This document shows, one piece after another, positions 9,195 through 16,765 of a DNA stretch of 64,000 nucleotides; positions within the stretch are counted from its first letter, which is position 1; each line of letters starts with the position of its first letter. Made by a program: the position numbers and the translations under genes. The notes beneath the pieces were generated by a model that was not told the DNA's origin, did no database searches, and saw only the letters and a program-made list of their open reading frames with translations. Source of the DNA: Erysipelotrichaceae bacterium (GTDB taxonomy: Bacteria; Bacillota_I; Bacilli_A; RFN20; CAG-449); the NCBI GenBank assembly GCA_015059045.1, contig SVBD01000005.1:25234-89233 (forward strand), in the 5' to 3' direction.

Positions 9195-9626
9195 ATGAAA
9201 TACAAAACAATCATCAAAGAAGATATCGAAGAACGTGTTGAAATATACGCTAAAAGTAGAACTAAATTAATCGAACAAATTGAATCATTATGCGAAAATG
9301 ATGAAATTGAATTAGTCGGTTATTTTGAAGATGAAAGTTGTTTAATTAATGTAAATGAAATTCAACGAATTTATATTGAAAATGATAAAACATATGTTTC
9401 TTTAGACGATAAAACATATCGAGTTAAATATCGTCTTTATCAATTGGAAGAAATCGTTACAGATGATTTTATTAAGATCAATCAATCGTGTTTAATTAAT
9501 ATAAATTATATTAGTAAATTTAAAACTTCCTGGGGTGGAAGTCTTTTAGTGCAACTTAAAAATGGCGATGTAGATTATGTCTCAAGAAGACAAACTAAAG
9601 TAGTTAAGGAAAGGATGGGAATCTAG
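9195..9626 (+). CDS. LytTR-domain DNA-binding regulator
   Basis: This 143-residue stand-alone LytTR regulator lacks a response-regulator receiver domain. The LytTR fold occupies about residues 45-143: strand-rich YFEDESCLINVNEIQRIYIEND, then DDFIKINQSCLININYI and the C-terminal DYVSRRQTKVVKERMG with the basic DNA-contacting residues. ATG 9195 is chosen because AAAGGGG sits 7 bases upstream; the TTG six bases earlier is too close to that RBS. The next gene starts one base after the stop and encodes a DUF3021-type membrane protein. This is the usual pairing in LytTR regulatory systems, where the membrane partner antagonises the regulator. Confidence 0.88.
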   Translation: MKYKTIIKEDIEERVEIYAKSRTKLIEQIESLCENDEIELVGYFEDESCLINVNEIQRIYIENDKTYVSLDDKTYRVKYRLYQLEEIVTDDFIKINQSCLININYISKFKTSWGGSLLVQLKNGDVDYVSRRQTKVVKERMGI

Positions 9627-9627
9627 T

Positions 9628-10047
9628 ATGAGTAAAAAAGATATTAAAGAATTTTTATTAAGAGGAGCACTATTTGGAGGGCTTGGTTCAATTATTGTCG
9701 GTTTTGTTTTATGGATGGTTTCTTTAGGAATTGATGATTTTTATTTGTCTGGAGGACATATTTTCTTAGCTATTGTTTCCGGATACATTTTAGCGTTTGT
9801 TCAAGCGGGAACAACTGCATTTCATCAAATCGAAAGTTGGTCTGTTGTTAAATCTTGTGGATTACAATTATTATTATTGTATTTAGCGTACTTAGGAGCA
9901 TATCTAATTAATAGTTGGATTGAATTTAGATGGGAAGTAGTGTTAATTTTTTCTGGAATATTTATTGTAACGTATTTACTAATTTGTAGTATTGTTATTA
10001 TTGTAATTAAATGTGTAACAAAAAAATTAAATAGTAAATTAAAGTAA
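9628..10047 (+). CDS. DUF3021-like four-TM membrane protein (LytTR partner)
   Basis: This 139-residue protein has four predicted transmembrane helices (about residues 10-33, 42-62, 73-94 and 103-128) and a basic C-terminal tail, in line with the DUF3021 family. It follows the LytTR regulator with one base between the genes. In described LytTR regulatory systems the small membrane protein holds the regulator inactive; that role is inferred here from gene order and topology. A terminator overlaps its stop codon. Confidence 0.8.
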   Translation: MSKKDIKEFLLRGALFGGLGSIIVGFVLWMVSLGIDDFYLSGGHIFLAIVSGYILAFVQAGTTAFHQIESWSVVKSCGLQLLLLYLAYLGAYLINSWIEFRWEVVLIFSGIFIVTYLLICSIVIIVIKCVTKKLNSKLK

Positions 10048-10070
10048 TGGTTGGTCATTACTTTTTTTTA
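10041..10070 (+). terminator. Terminator of the LytTR/DUF3021 operon
   Basis: The arms AAAGTAATG and CATTACTTT with a six-base loop are followed by a long T run. The hairpin includes the DUF3021 stop codon. Confidence 0.88.
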
Positions 10071-10107
10071 TTTATAAAATTTAAAATAGAAAATATAAGT
10101 TATTATT

Positions 10108-10385
10108 GTTGATTTTTAAAATAACGGGAGTTAAAATGACTATTAACAAGACGTAGATGAAGAGAAAATTTCTTAATAGTTTTATAGAGAACTTACGTTT
10201 GGTGGAAGTAAGTAAACAGAGAATAATATACACTTCGGAGTTTAAAAATTGAAATATTAGTAGATTTTTACGGATTCTCCTCCGTTATCAGGATTAAAGA
10301 GATAGCCTAGCTATAATTAGGGTGGTACCGCGGATTTTCAGATTTCGTCCCTAGACAATTGTTGAGGGAGTGAAATCTTTTTTTA
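10108..10385 (+). promoter_or_regulatory. T-box leader, tyrosine-specific (specifier UAC)
   Basis: This 5' leader fills the gap of more than 300 bases before the lyase gene. The conserved T-box sequence AGGGTGGTACCGCGG is at 10319-10333. The distal Stem I signature GGTGGAAG is at 10201-10208, and a Stem III-like hairpin ACGGA/TCCGT precedes the antiterminator. In the Stem I 3' strand the segment ACTTCGGAG aligns with the conserved ...GAG stretch that follows the specifier; the triplet just before it is TAC at 10229-10231 (Tyr) followed by A. The UGGU of the T-box suits a tRNA with discriminator A, as tRNA-Tyr has. Uncharged tRNA-Tyr should stabilise the antiterminator and switch the gene on. 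Confidence 0.9.
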
Positions 10386-10386
10386 T
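10341..10386 (+). terminator. T-box-controlled attenuator terminator
   Basis: GATTTC...TCCCT pairs with AGGGA...GAAATC and is followed by seven or more T. It competes with the antiterminator containing the T-box sequence. Confidence 0.88.
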
Positions 10387-10410
10387 TCCCCGATAGATGG
10401 AGGTATTTTT

Positions 10411-11859
10411 ATGACAAGAATCAAATTTTTTAAAGAGGAATCTTTACCTTTAGAAATGCATAAGGTAAGGATTGTTCAAAAACTTAATCTTTTACCAATC
10501 GAGCAAAGATTAAAAGCAATCAATGAAGCAGGAAATAATACTTTCCTACTTAAAAACAGAGATGTCTATTTAGACATGCTTACTGATAGTGGAACAAATG
10601 CAATGAGTGATCGTCAATTAGCAGCAATGATGATGGCAGATGATTCTTATGCTGGTAGTGAAACTTATTATCGCTTAGAACAAGCAGTATTTAAATTTTT
10701 TAACAAATCATATTTCTTACCTGCTCATCAAGGTAGAGCTTGTGAACACATTTTAGCAAAAACATTAGTTAAACCTGGCGATGTAGTTCCAATGAACTAT
10801 CACTTTACTACAACAAAGACACATATTGAATTATGTGGTGGTAGCGTTATTGAAGTATTTAAAGATGAAGCAGTTAAGATTACTAGTGAAGAACCTTTTA
10901 AAGGTGATATCGATTTAGATAAATTAAAGAAAGTAATTGAAGAAGTTGGAAGAGATCATATTCCATTTGTACGTATTGAAATGGGGACTAACTTAATTGG
11001 TGGCCAACCTGTCAGCGTAGGCAATATTGAAGAAGTAAAAGCTCTTTGTGATGCTTATAATATTCCTTTAATGATTGATGCTTCTTTATTAACAGATAAT
11101 CTTTACTTTAATAAAGTAAGAGAAGAAAGTTGTAAGGATTTATCAATTCAAGAAATTGCTCATCGAATTAGTGCTTGTGCAGATATAATTTATTTCTCTG
11201 CAAGAAAATTAGGAAGCGCAAAAGGCGGTGGAATTGTTCTTGCTGATAAAGATTTATATGATAAAATGAAAACCTTAATCCCAGTTTATGAAGGATTCTT
11301 AACATATGGTGGTATGTCAACTAGAGAAATGGAAGCTACTGCGATTGGTTTAGAAGAAGCAACAGATATTGATATGATATCTCATGGACCTGAATTTATT
11401 GCTGAATTCTCAAGAATTTTACAATCATATGGAATTCCAGTAGTTACTCCTTCTGGAGGATTAGGATTACATATTAACGCTAGAGAATTTGTATCTCATA
11501 TTAAAGGCGAAGAATATCAAGCTGCTTCTCTTGCTGCTGCTATCTATATTGTTTCTGGTGCAAGAGGTATGGAAAGAGGAACAGTTAGTGAAACTAAAAA
11601 CCCAGATGGAAGCGAACATATCGCTTCTTGTGAATTAGTTCGTTTAGCTTTGCCAAGAAGAGTATTTACTCTTTCTCAAATTAGATATCTTGCAGATAGA
11701 CTTGCTTGGTTATATGAAAATCGTCATTTAATTGGTGGTTTAAAATTTACTGAAGAACCAGAAGTTATGAGATTCTTTATTGGTAGATTAGCCCCAGTTA
11801 GTGATTGGCAAGAAAAATTAGTGGCTAAATTTAAAGAAGATTTTGGAGATAGTTTATAG
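10411..11859 (+). CDS. tpl: Tyrosine phenol-lyase/tryptophanase-family PLP lyase (TPL-like)
   Basis: A 482-residue PLP-dependent beta-eliminating lyase. TPL cleaves tyrosine to phenol, pyruvate and ammonia, reversibly; tryptophanase does the same with tryptophan. Family motifs: LTDSGTNAMSD, DDSYAGSETYY, HQGRACEH, GGQPVS, and the PLP lysine in FSARKLGSAKGG (Lys266). The segment GARGMERG carries Arg where tyrosine phenol-lyases have the Arg that holds the phenol hydroxyl; tryptophanases have a hydrophobic residue there. This favours Tyr over Trp, and so does the UAC specifier of the T-box upstream. The region around the PLP lysine differs from classical TPL, so another aromatic or related substrate is possible. 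GGAGGT lies 8 bases before ATG. Confidence 0.82.
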   Translation: MTRIKFFKEESLPLEMHKVRIVQKLNLLPIEQRLKAINEAGNNTFLLKNRDVYLDMLTDSGTNAMSDRQLAAMMMADDSYAGSETYYRLEQAVFKFFNKSYFLPAHQGRACEHILAKTLVKPGDVVPMNYHFTTTKTHIELCGGSVIEVFKDEAVKITSEEPFKGDIDLDKLKKVIEEVGRDHIPFVRIEMGTNLIGGQPVSVGNIEEVKALCDAYNIPLMIDASLLTDNLYFNKVREESCKDLSIQEIAHRISACADIIYFSARKLGSAKGGGIVLADKDLYDKMKTLIPVYEGFLTYGGMSTREMEATAIGLEEATDIDMISHGPEFIAEFSRILQSYGIPVVTPSGGLGLHINAREFVSHIKGEEYQAASLAAAIYIVSGARGMERGTVSETKNPDGSEHIASCELVRLALPRRVFTLSQIRYLADRLAWLYENRHLIGGLKFTEEPEVMRFFIGRLAPVSDWQEKLVAKFKEDFGDSL

Positions 11860-11926
11860 TCTTAAAATTTTATATCTTGATAAAAGTCCTAAAATAAGTT
11901 ATATATAATATTAGGAGAATATTTTT

Positions 11927-12334
11927 ATGTTTTTATTTGGTATAGAAGATTTAGTAAGTGGATATGAAGGTATTTTAGAAACTATTGCTCATATTTCAGT
12001 TACAACATTAGAATTAATTGGTATTTTAATTATTATTGTTGGAGCATTTAAGTCTATTGTTTTAAATGCGTCAAAGATTTTTAATAAACATGAACATAAT
12101 ATTAGAATTGCACTTGGTCAATCCTTAGCATTAGGCTTAGAATTTAAAATGGGTGCAGAGATTATCAAAACGGTTTTAGTTCGTGAATTACAAGAATTAA
12201 TTATCTTAGCTTTCATTATTGCTCTTCGTGCTGGTTTAGCGGTTTTAATCCATTGGGAAATTAAATTAGAGAAAAAAGAAACTGAAGAACATAATTCAAA
12301 ATTAGAAAATAAACAAAAAGAAGAAAAAAAATAA
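11927..12334 (+). CDS. DUF1622 family membrane protein
   Basis: This 135-residue protein has about three hydrophobic helices. Its pattern RIALGQSLALGLEFKMGAEIIKTVL...LQELIILAFIIALRAGLAVLIHWEIK matches DUF1622 membrane proteins. A charged Lys/Glu tail ends the protein. The family has no settled biochemical function. AGGAG precedes the ATG, and a terminator directly follows the stop, so it may be monocistronic or receive read-through from the lyase gene. Confidence 0.82.
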   Translation: MFLFGIEDLVSGYEGILETIAHISVTTLELIGILIIIVGAFKSIVLNASKIFNKHEHNIRIALGQSLALGLEFKMGAEIIKTVLVRELQELIILAFIIALRAGLAVLIHWEIKLEKKETEEHNSKLENKQKEEKK

Positions 12335-12360
12335 GCGACTCATAAAAGAGTCGTTTTTCT
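12335..12360 (+). terminator. Terminator after the DUF1622 gene
   Basis: The arms CGACTC and GAGTCG with a six-base loop are followed by TTTTT. Confidence 0.85.
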
Positions 12361-12383
12361 TTATTTAATTAACAAATATAAAA

Positions 12384-12418
12384 AATAACATAAAATTTAT
12401 GTTATTAAGTGATATAAT
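12384..12418 (+). promoter_or_regulatory. gal operon promoter with palindromic operator candidate
   Basis: An almost perfect palindrome with arms AATAACATAAA and TTTATGTTATT around a single base (12384-12406) sits just upstream of a -10 box TATAAT at 12413-12418. It covers where a -35 would be, and no good -35 hexamer is visible. This is the layout expected of a repressor or activator site for the galM-galT-galK operon that starts at 12439. No local regulator gene is adjacent. Confidence 0.6.
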
Positions 12419-12438
12419 GAAACCTGAGGTATATATTT

Positions 12439-13398
12439 ATGATTAATATTTCTGAAGTTAATACTAAAGTCGGACAAGTAAAATTAATAACTATTACTAA
12501 TGAAGAAGGTATGAAAATTGTATTTACTTCTTTTGGCGCTGCTATTTATAACTTAAGTATTAATGATAGATTATTATCTGCGCAAGAAGATGAATTAGAT
12601 GCGTTCTTAACATCGGGTAGATTCCATGGTAAAACTATCGGAAGAACTTGCGGAAGAATAAAAAATGGTAAAATAAAAATTAATGAAAAAACATATTCGA
12701 TAAGTAAATATTGGAAGCATTCTTTACATGGGGGAAAATTAGGTTTGGCCTTTAGATTTTTTGATTTTGAAATCAAAGAAGAGAATGAATATATTCAACT
12801 TATTTTTAAATATTTAGCAAAAGATAAAGAAGAAGGATACCCAGGAAATTTAGCACTAAATTCAATTTATAATATTTACAGAAAAGAGAATAAAATTGAT
12901 ATTATTTTTGATGCTATTTCAGATTGCGATACGATTTGTAATTTAACCAATCATACATATTTTAATTTGAATATTGATAAATGTTTTTTGAATCAAAAAA
13001 TGCTTATTAATGCTGATCAATATATTGAAATAGATAAAGAATTGATATTTAAAAAATATCAAAATGTTGATGAATTCTTCGATTTTAGAAAAATAAAACC
13101 ATTTATGGATTCAAATGTTAAGTATAAGAAGAATAGCTTTTATGATCATGACTTCGTATTAAATGGAACAAAGCCTAATGCAATTTTAACTAGTAGTGAT
13201 GGTAAAATTAGACTAGAAATTGATACAACTTATCCAATATTACACATCTATACTGGAACATTGGAGGCCGATACTAAAATATTAGGTGTGGCTATAGAAT
13301 GTGAAAAGAAAGCTTTTGATAAAGATGATATATTTTTGAAAAAAGATGAACGCTATTATCAAAAATCGACATATAAATTTATTGTTGAAGGAGATTAG
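12439..13398 (+). CDS. galM: Galactose mutarotase (aldose 1-epimerase)
   Basis: This enzyme interconverts alpha- and beta-galactose, supplying the alpha anomer to galactokinase. The 319 residues show family landmarks FTSFGAAI, GRFHGKTIGRTCGRI near residue 60, the catalytic-His region NLTNHTYFNL near residue 175 and the catalytic-Glu region VAIECEKKAF near 290. It is the first gene of a three-gene operon with galT (two bases downstream) and galK. A GAGGT sequence lies upstream of the ATG. The palindromic operator candidate directly upstream probably regulates all three genes. Confidence 0.92.
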   Translation: MINISEVNTKVGQVKLITITNEEGMKIVFTSFGAAIYNLSINDRLLSAQEDELDAFLTSGRFHGKTIGRTCGRIKNGKIKINEKTYSISKYWKHSLHGGKLGLAFRFFDFEIKEENEYIQLIFKYLAKDKEEGYPGNLALNSIYNIYRKENKIDIIFDAISDCDTICNLTNHTYFNLNIDKCFLNQKMLINADQYIEIDKELIFKKYQNVDEFFDFRKIKPFMDSNVKYKKNSFYDHDFVLNGTKPNAILTSSDGKIRLEIDTTYPILHIYTGTLEADTKILGVAIECEKKAFDKDDIFLKKDERYYQKSTYKFIVEGD

Positions 13399-13400
13399 TT

Positions 13401-14900
13401 ATGTTAAAGGATGATTTAAATTTGTTAATTGCATATGCAAAGAAAAATTTAAAATTAGAAGGTTTAAATGAAATTTATGTAAGAAACACATTAATGAAAA
13501 AATTTAATATAGAAGAAGAGTATTATGATACGGATACTTCTATTGTCAATGATTTAGTTAGACCGGATATATTAATTGAAAAATTATCAAAAGATTTAGT
13601 AGATAATGGCTTTGCTCTTGAAGAAAATGTTCATCTTTTAGTTGATGAAATCTTTGGCGATTTAAGTTTATCTCCAAACGAATTTTTAAATGAATTTAAA
13701 AAAATAGAAGAGTCAAAAGGAAAAGAAGAAGCTTTAGAATTTTTCTATGATTATCAAATTAAAAATAATTATATTCAAAAGACCGCTATTGAAAAGAATA
13801 TTCATTGGAATGAAGAAAACTTAAAATATCCTATTGAAATTTCAATTAATTTATCTAAACCAGAAAAGAAAAATTCTGATATAGCTAAATTAAAAATGGT
13901 TAAATCAAGTTCGTATCCTAAATGTTTGTTGTGCAAAGAAAATTTAGGTTTTTATGGAGATGAAAAGAAAGCTCCAAGAAGAACTATTAGATTTGTACCT
14001 TTAGAATTAGATGGTGAAAAATGGTATTTGCAATACTCTCCATACGGTTATTATTATCAACACGCTATTTGTTTTAGCGATAAACATTCTGATATGGTTA
14101 TTAATAAAACTACATTTAAAAAGTTATTACAATTTGTAGATTTATATCCATCTTTCTTTATGGGAAGCAATGCTGATTTACCAATTGTTGGAGGTTCTAT
14201 TTTAAATCATGAACATTTCCAAGGTGGAAATTATGTGTTACCTTTGTTTAAATCATCAGACAAAAAAGAATATAAATTCGATAAATATTCTTCTTTGAAA
14301 ATAACTAAATTAGATTATTATCATGCAACTTTAAAAGTGGTTGGAGATGATATTGAAGAAATTGCTTCTTTCGCGGATAAAGTATTAAATATTTATAAAA
14401 ACTTTGACGCAGAAGAAATTGATTTAATTTCTAGAACAGATGTACTTCATTCAACAATCACTCCAATTTGTAGAAAAGAAAAGAATAAATTTGCACTATA
14501 TTTGATTTTTAGAAACAATCGAACTAATGAAGTAGAAGAAGGTGGAATTTTCCATGCGCATAAAATACATCACCATATCAAAAGTGAAGGTATTGGATTA
14601 ATTGAAGCGATGGGACTATTTATTTTGCCACCTAGATTAATTTCCGAAATGAAAAATATTAGCGATATTCTTCAAGGCAAAGTATCTAAAGAAGAATTTA
14701 ATAACGAAAAATATTCTAATATGATAGATGAATTGTTGATTAAATATGGTAATAAAAATTCTTTGGAAAATTCAAAAAATATATTAAAAGAGTACATTGC
14801 AGAAACTTGTGAAGATATTTTAAAAAATATTTCTGTATTCAAAGAGGATGAATTAGGTAATAAATATTTTGATTTATTAATGACAAAAGTAGGTGAGTAG
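13401..14900 (+). CDS. galT: UDP-glucose-hexose-1-phosphate uridylyltransferase, class II
   Basis: GalT transfers UMP between glucose-1-P and galactose-1-P in the Leloir pathway. The length (499 residues) and sequence fit the Bacillota class II family rather than the about 350-residue E. coli class. The conserved GGSILNHEHFQGG at about residues 263-275 carries the active-site histidines, and KAPRRTIRFVPLELDGEKWYLQYSPYGYY is also typical. GAAGGAG precedes ATG, and the gene sits two bases after galM and two before galK. Confidence 0.95.
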   Translation: MLKDDLNLLIAYAKKNLKLEGLNEIYVRNTLMKKFNIEEEYYDTDTSIVNDLVRPDILIEKLSKDLVDNGFALEENVHLLVDEIFGDLSLSPNEFLNEFKKIEESKGKEEALEFFYDYQIKNNYIQKTAIEKNIHWNEENLKYPIEISINLSKPEKKNSDIAKLKMVKSSSYPKCLLCKENLGFYGDEKKAPRRTIRFVPLELDGEKWYLQYSPYGYYYQHAICFSDKHSDMVINKTTFKKLLQFVDLYPSFFMGSNADLPIVGGSILNHEHFQGGNYVLPLFKSSDKKEYKFDKYSSLKITKLDYYHATLKVVGDDIEEIASFADKVLNIYKNFDAEEIDLISRTDVLHSTITPICRKEKNKFALYLIFRNNRTNEVEEGGIFHAHKIHHHIKSEGIGLIEAMGLFILPPRLISEMKNISDILQGKVSKEEFNNEKYSNMIDELLIKYGNKNSLENSKNILKEYIAETCEDILKNISVFKEDELGNKYFDLLMTKVGE

Positions 14901-14902
14901 TA

Positions 14903-16120
14903 ATGATTAATGAGAAAAAAGTACGATTTATACATACAATTAAAGGACTAAAAACTCAATTTAATAATGCGTTTAAAGAAGAACCTACAGATGTATTTTC
15001 TTCACCAGGAAGAATTGAATTATTAGGTAATCACACTGATCATAATCATGGTAAAGTTTTAGTTTCTTCTGTAAACTTAAACATTTTAGCGCTCACTAGA
15101 AAAAGAGACGATGGCAAAGTTGTATATCATGCAAAGGGATATAGAAAAATCAAAATTAATATTAATGATTTATCTTTAAAAGAGAGCGAATATGGTAAGT
15201 CTGATGGGTTAATTCGTGGCGTTTTATTTAAAATGAAAGAATTAGGATACAATATTGGTGGAGTTGAAATATCTAGTAAAACAACAATTTTTAAAGGTGC
15301 GGGAGTTTCTTCCAGTGCTGCATTTGAAGTATTAATTGCAAAAGTAATTAATTATTATTACAACGAAGATAAAATTGATGCGATGACAATTGCAAAAATT
15401 GCTCAATTTGCTGAATGTGTTTATTTTAACAAACCATGTGGGTTATTAGATCAAAGTGGTATTAGTTTAGGTGGTGTTAATTACATCGACTTTAAAAGCG
15501 TAGAAGAACCAATAGTAAAAACTATGCAATTTAATGTAAAAAAATATGATATTGTGTTAACTAATTGTGTTGACTCTCATGATAAACTAACTTATTTATA
15601 TTCGAAAATAAAAGAGGATATGGCACTTTTATCAAATTATTTTAATAAAGAATATTTAAGACAAGTTAGAGCAAAAGAGTTCTTCGAAAAGAAAGAAGAA
15701 TTGATTGATAAATTTGGCTTAGATGTATTTAATAGAGGAAAGCATTATTTTGAAGAGAATAAAAGAGTAGAGCAAGCTTATAAATGTATTTTAAATAATG
15801 ATGAAGATGGCTTTGTTAAATGTATTAATGATTCAGGAGAATCTAGTTTCTATCAACTAAAAAACTGTTATGTTAATTCTATAGAAGAAAATCTTCCTCA
15901 AGGAATTTTAAAGAGTAAAGAATATATTACTTCCGGATCGGTAAGAGTTCATGGTGGAGGATTTGCAGGAACAATTCTTGCTTTTGTTAATAAAAAAGAA
16001 ACAAAAGAATATATTTCTAAAATGAAAGAAATGTTTGGAGAACATAACGTTAAACAAATATATTTAGCTAAATATGGGACTAGACATATTGGTAAAATAG
16101 AAAATATTTTAGAAGAATAG
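14903..16120 (+). CDS. galK: Galactokinase
   Basis: A GHMP kinase that phosphorylates galactose at C1 with ATP. The galactokinase signature is present as GRIELLGNHTDHNHG (about residues 37-51), the ATP-binding loop as GAGVSSSAAFEV (about 132-143), the catalytic-Asp region as DQSGISLGG, and the third motif as RVHGGGFAGT near residue 350. At 405 residues it matches the family. It is the last gene of galM-galT-galK; the terminator begins at its stop codon. galE is not in the window, so UDP-galactose recycling must be encoded elsewhere. Confidence 0.95.
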   Translation: MINEKKVRFIHTIKGLKTQFNNAFKEEPTDVFSSPGRIELLGNHTDHNHGKVLVSSVNLNILALTRKRDDGKVVYHAKGYRKIKININDLSLKESEYGKSDGLIRGVLFKMKELGYNIGGVEISSKTTIFKGAGVSSSAAFEVLIAKVINYYYNEDKIDAMTIAKIAQFAECVYFNKPCGLLDQSGISLGGVNYIDFKSVEEPIVKTMQFNVKKYDIVLTNCVDSHDKLTYLYSKIKEDMALLSNYFNKEYLRQVRAKEFFEKKEELIDKFGLDVFNRGKHYFEENKRVEQAYKCILNNDEDGFVKCINDSGESSFYQLKNCYVNSIEENLPQGILKSKEYITSGSVRVHGGGFAGTILAFVNKKETKEYISKMKEMFGEHNVKQIYLAKYGTRHIGKIENILEE

Positions 16121-16146
16121 ATTACAATAGTAATCTATTTTTTTAA
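16119..16146 (+). terminator. Terminator of the gal operon
   Basis: The arms AGATTAC and GTAATCT with loop AATA are followed by a T-rich tail. The hairpin starts within the galK stop codon. Confidence 0.85.
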
Positions 16147-16251
16147 TATATACAAACTGATTTTCTTAGTGTAATAAAAAAAATCAAAATTTCTATCTTA
16201 CAAAAAAATGAAAAAGATGTTAAAATATTTATATAAAAGCGAGGAAAATCA

Positions 16252-16752
16252 ATGTTTGAAATTGGTGAAATGATAGTTCATAGAGATCATGGATTGTGCA
16301 AGATTGCTGGAATTGAACATGTAGCTTATGTTGATAAGGATTATTTTGTCTTGTATCCAAACGCAAATGAATCCACTAAGATTATGATTCCTTGTGAAAT
16401 GGCTAATTCAATTTGTAGAAAAGTAGTTAGTAAAGAAGAGTGTTTAAAGGTAATTGAAGAATATAATTTAATTGCAGATGAAATTATAAAAGATAATAAA
16501 AAAAGAAAAGAAGAATATACTAAACTTCTTCATAGCGATAATTTAAAAGACTTGGTGTATTTAATAAAAATGCTAGATTTATTATTTGAAGAAAAAAGTT
16601 CTCTTAATAAGGTAATTGGTACAATTGATTCTTCTCTTTATAACGAAGCAAGAAAAAAATTGTATTCAGAAATTACTTATGTATTAGAATTAGAAAGTGA
16701 AGAAGAAACTGAAATATTCCTAAATAATAAATGGAAAAAAGGAGCTAATTAA
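16252..16752 (+). CDS. CarD/CdnL-like transcriptional regulator
   Basis: The N-terminus (about residues 1-60) is a CarD/TRCF-type RNA-polymerase-interacting Tudor-like domain: FEIGEMIVHRDHGLCKIAGIE, then a PNANESTKIMIPCE stretch. The C-terminal half is helical, like other CarD/CdnL proteins that contact RNA polymerase beta and promoter DNA. The 166 residues match the family. GAGG lies upstream of ATG. It has its own AT-rich upstream region and ends at a bidirectional terminator. It probably affects promoter opening globally rather than the neighbouring sugar genes alone. Confidence 0.88.
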   Translation: MFEIGEMIVHRDHGLCKIAGIEHVAYVDKDYFVLYPNANESTKIMIPCEMANSICRKVVSKEECLKVIEEYNLIADEIIKDNKKRKEEYTKLLHSDNLKDLVYLIKMLDLLFEEKSSLNKVIGTIDSSLYNEARKKLYSEITYVLELESEEETEIFLNNKWKKGAN

Positions 16753-16765
16753 GCTCCTTTTATTT
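16735..16765. terminator. Bidirectional terminator between the CarD and GH2 genes
   Basis: The arms AAAGGAGCT and AGCTCCTTT flank a short AT loop, with A-tract before and T-rich tail after. It serves the converging CarD-like gene and the GH2 gene. Confidence 0.85.
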
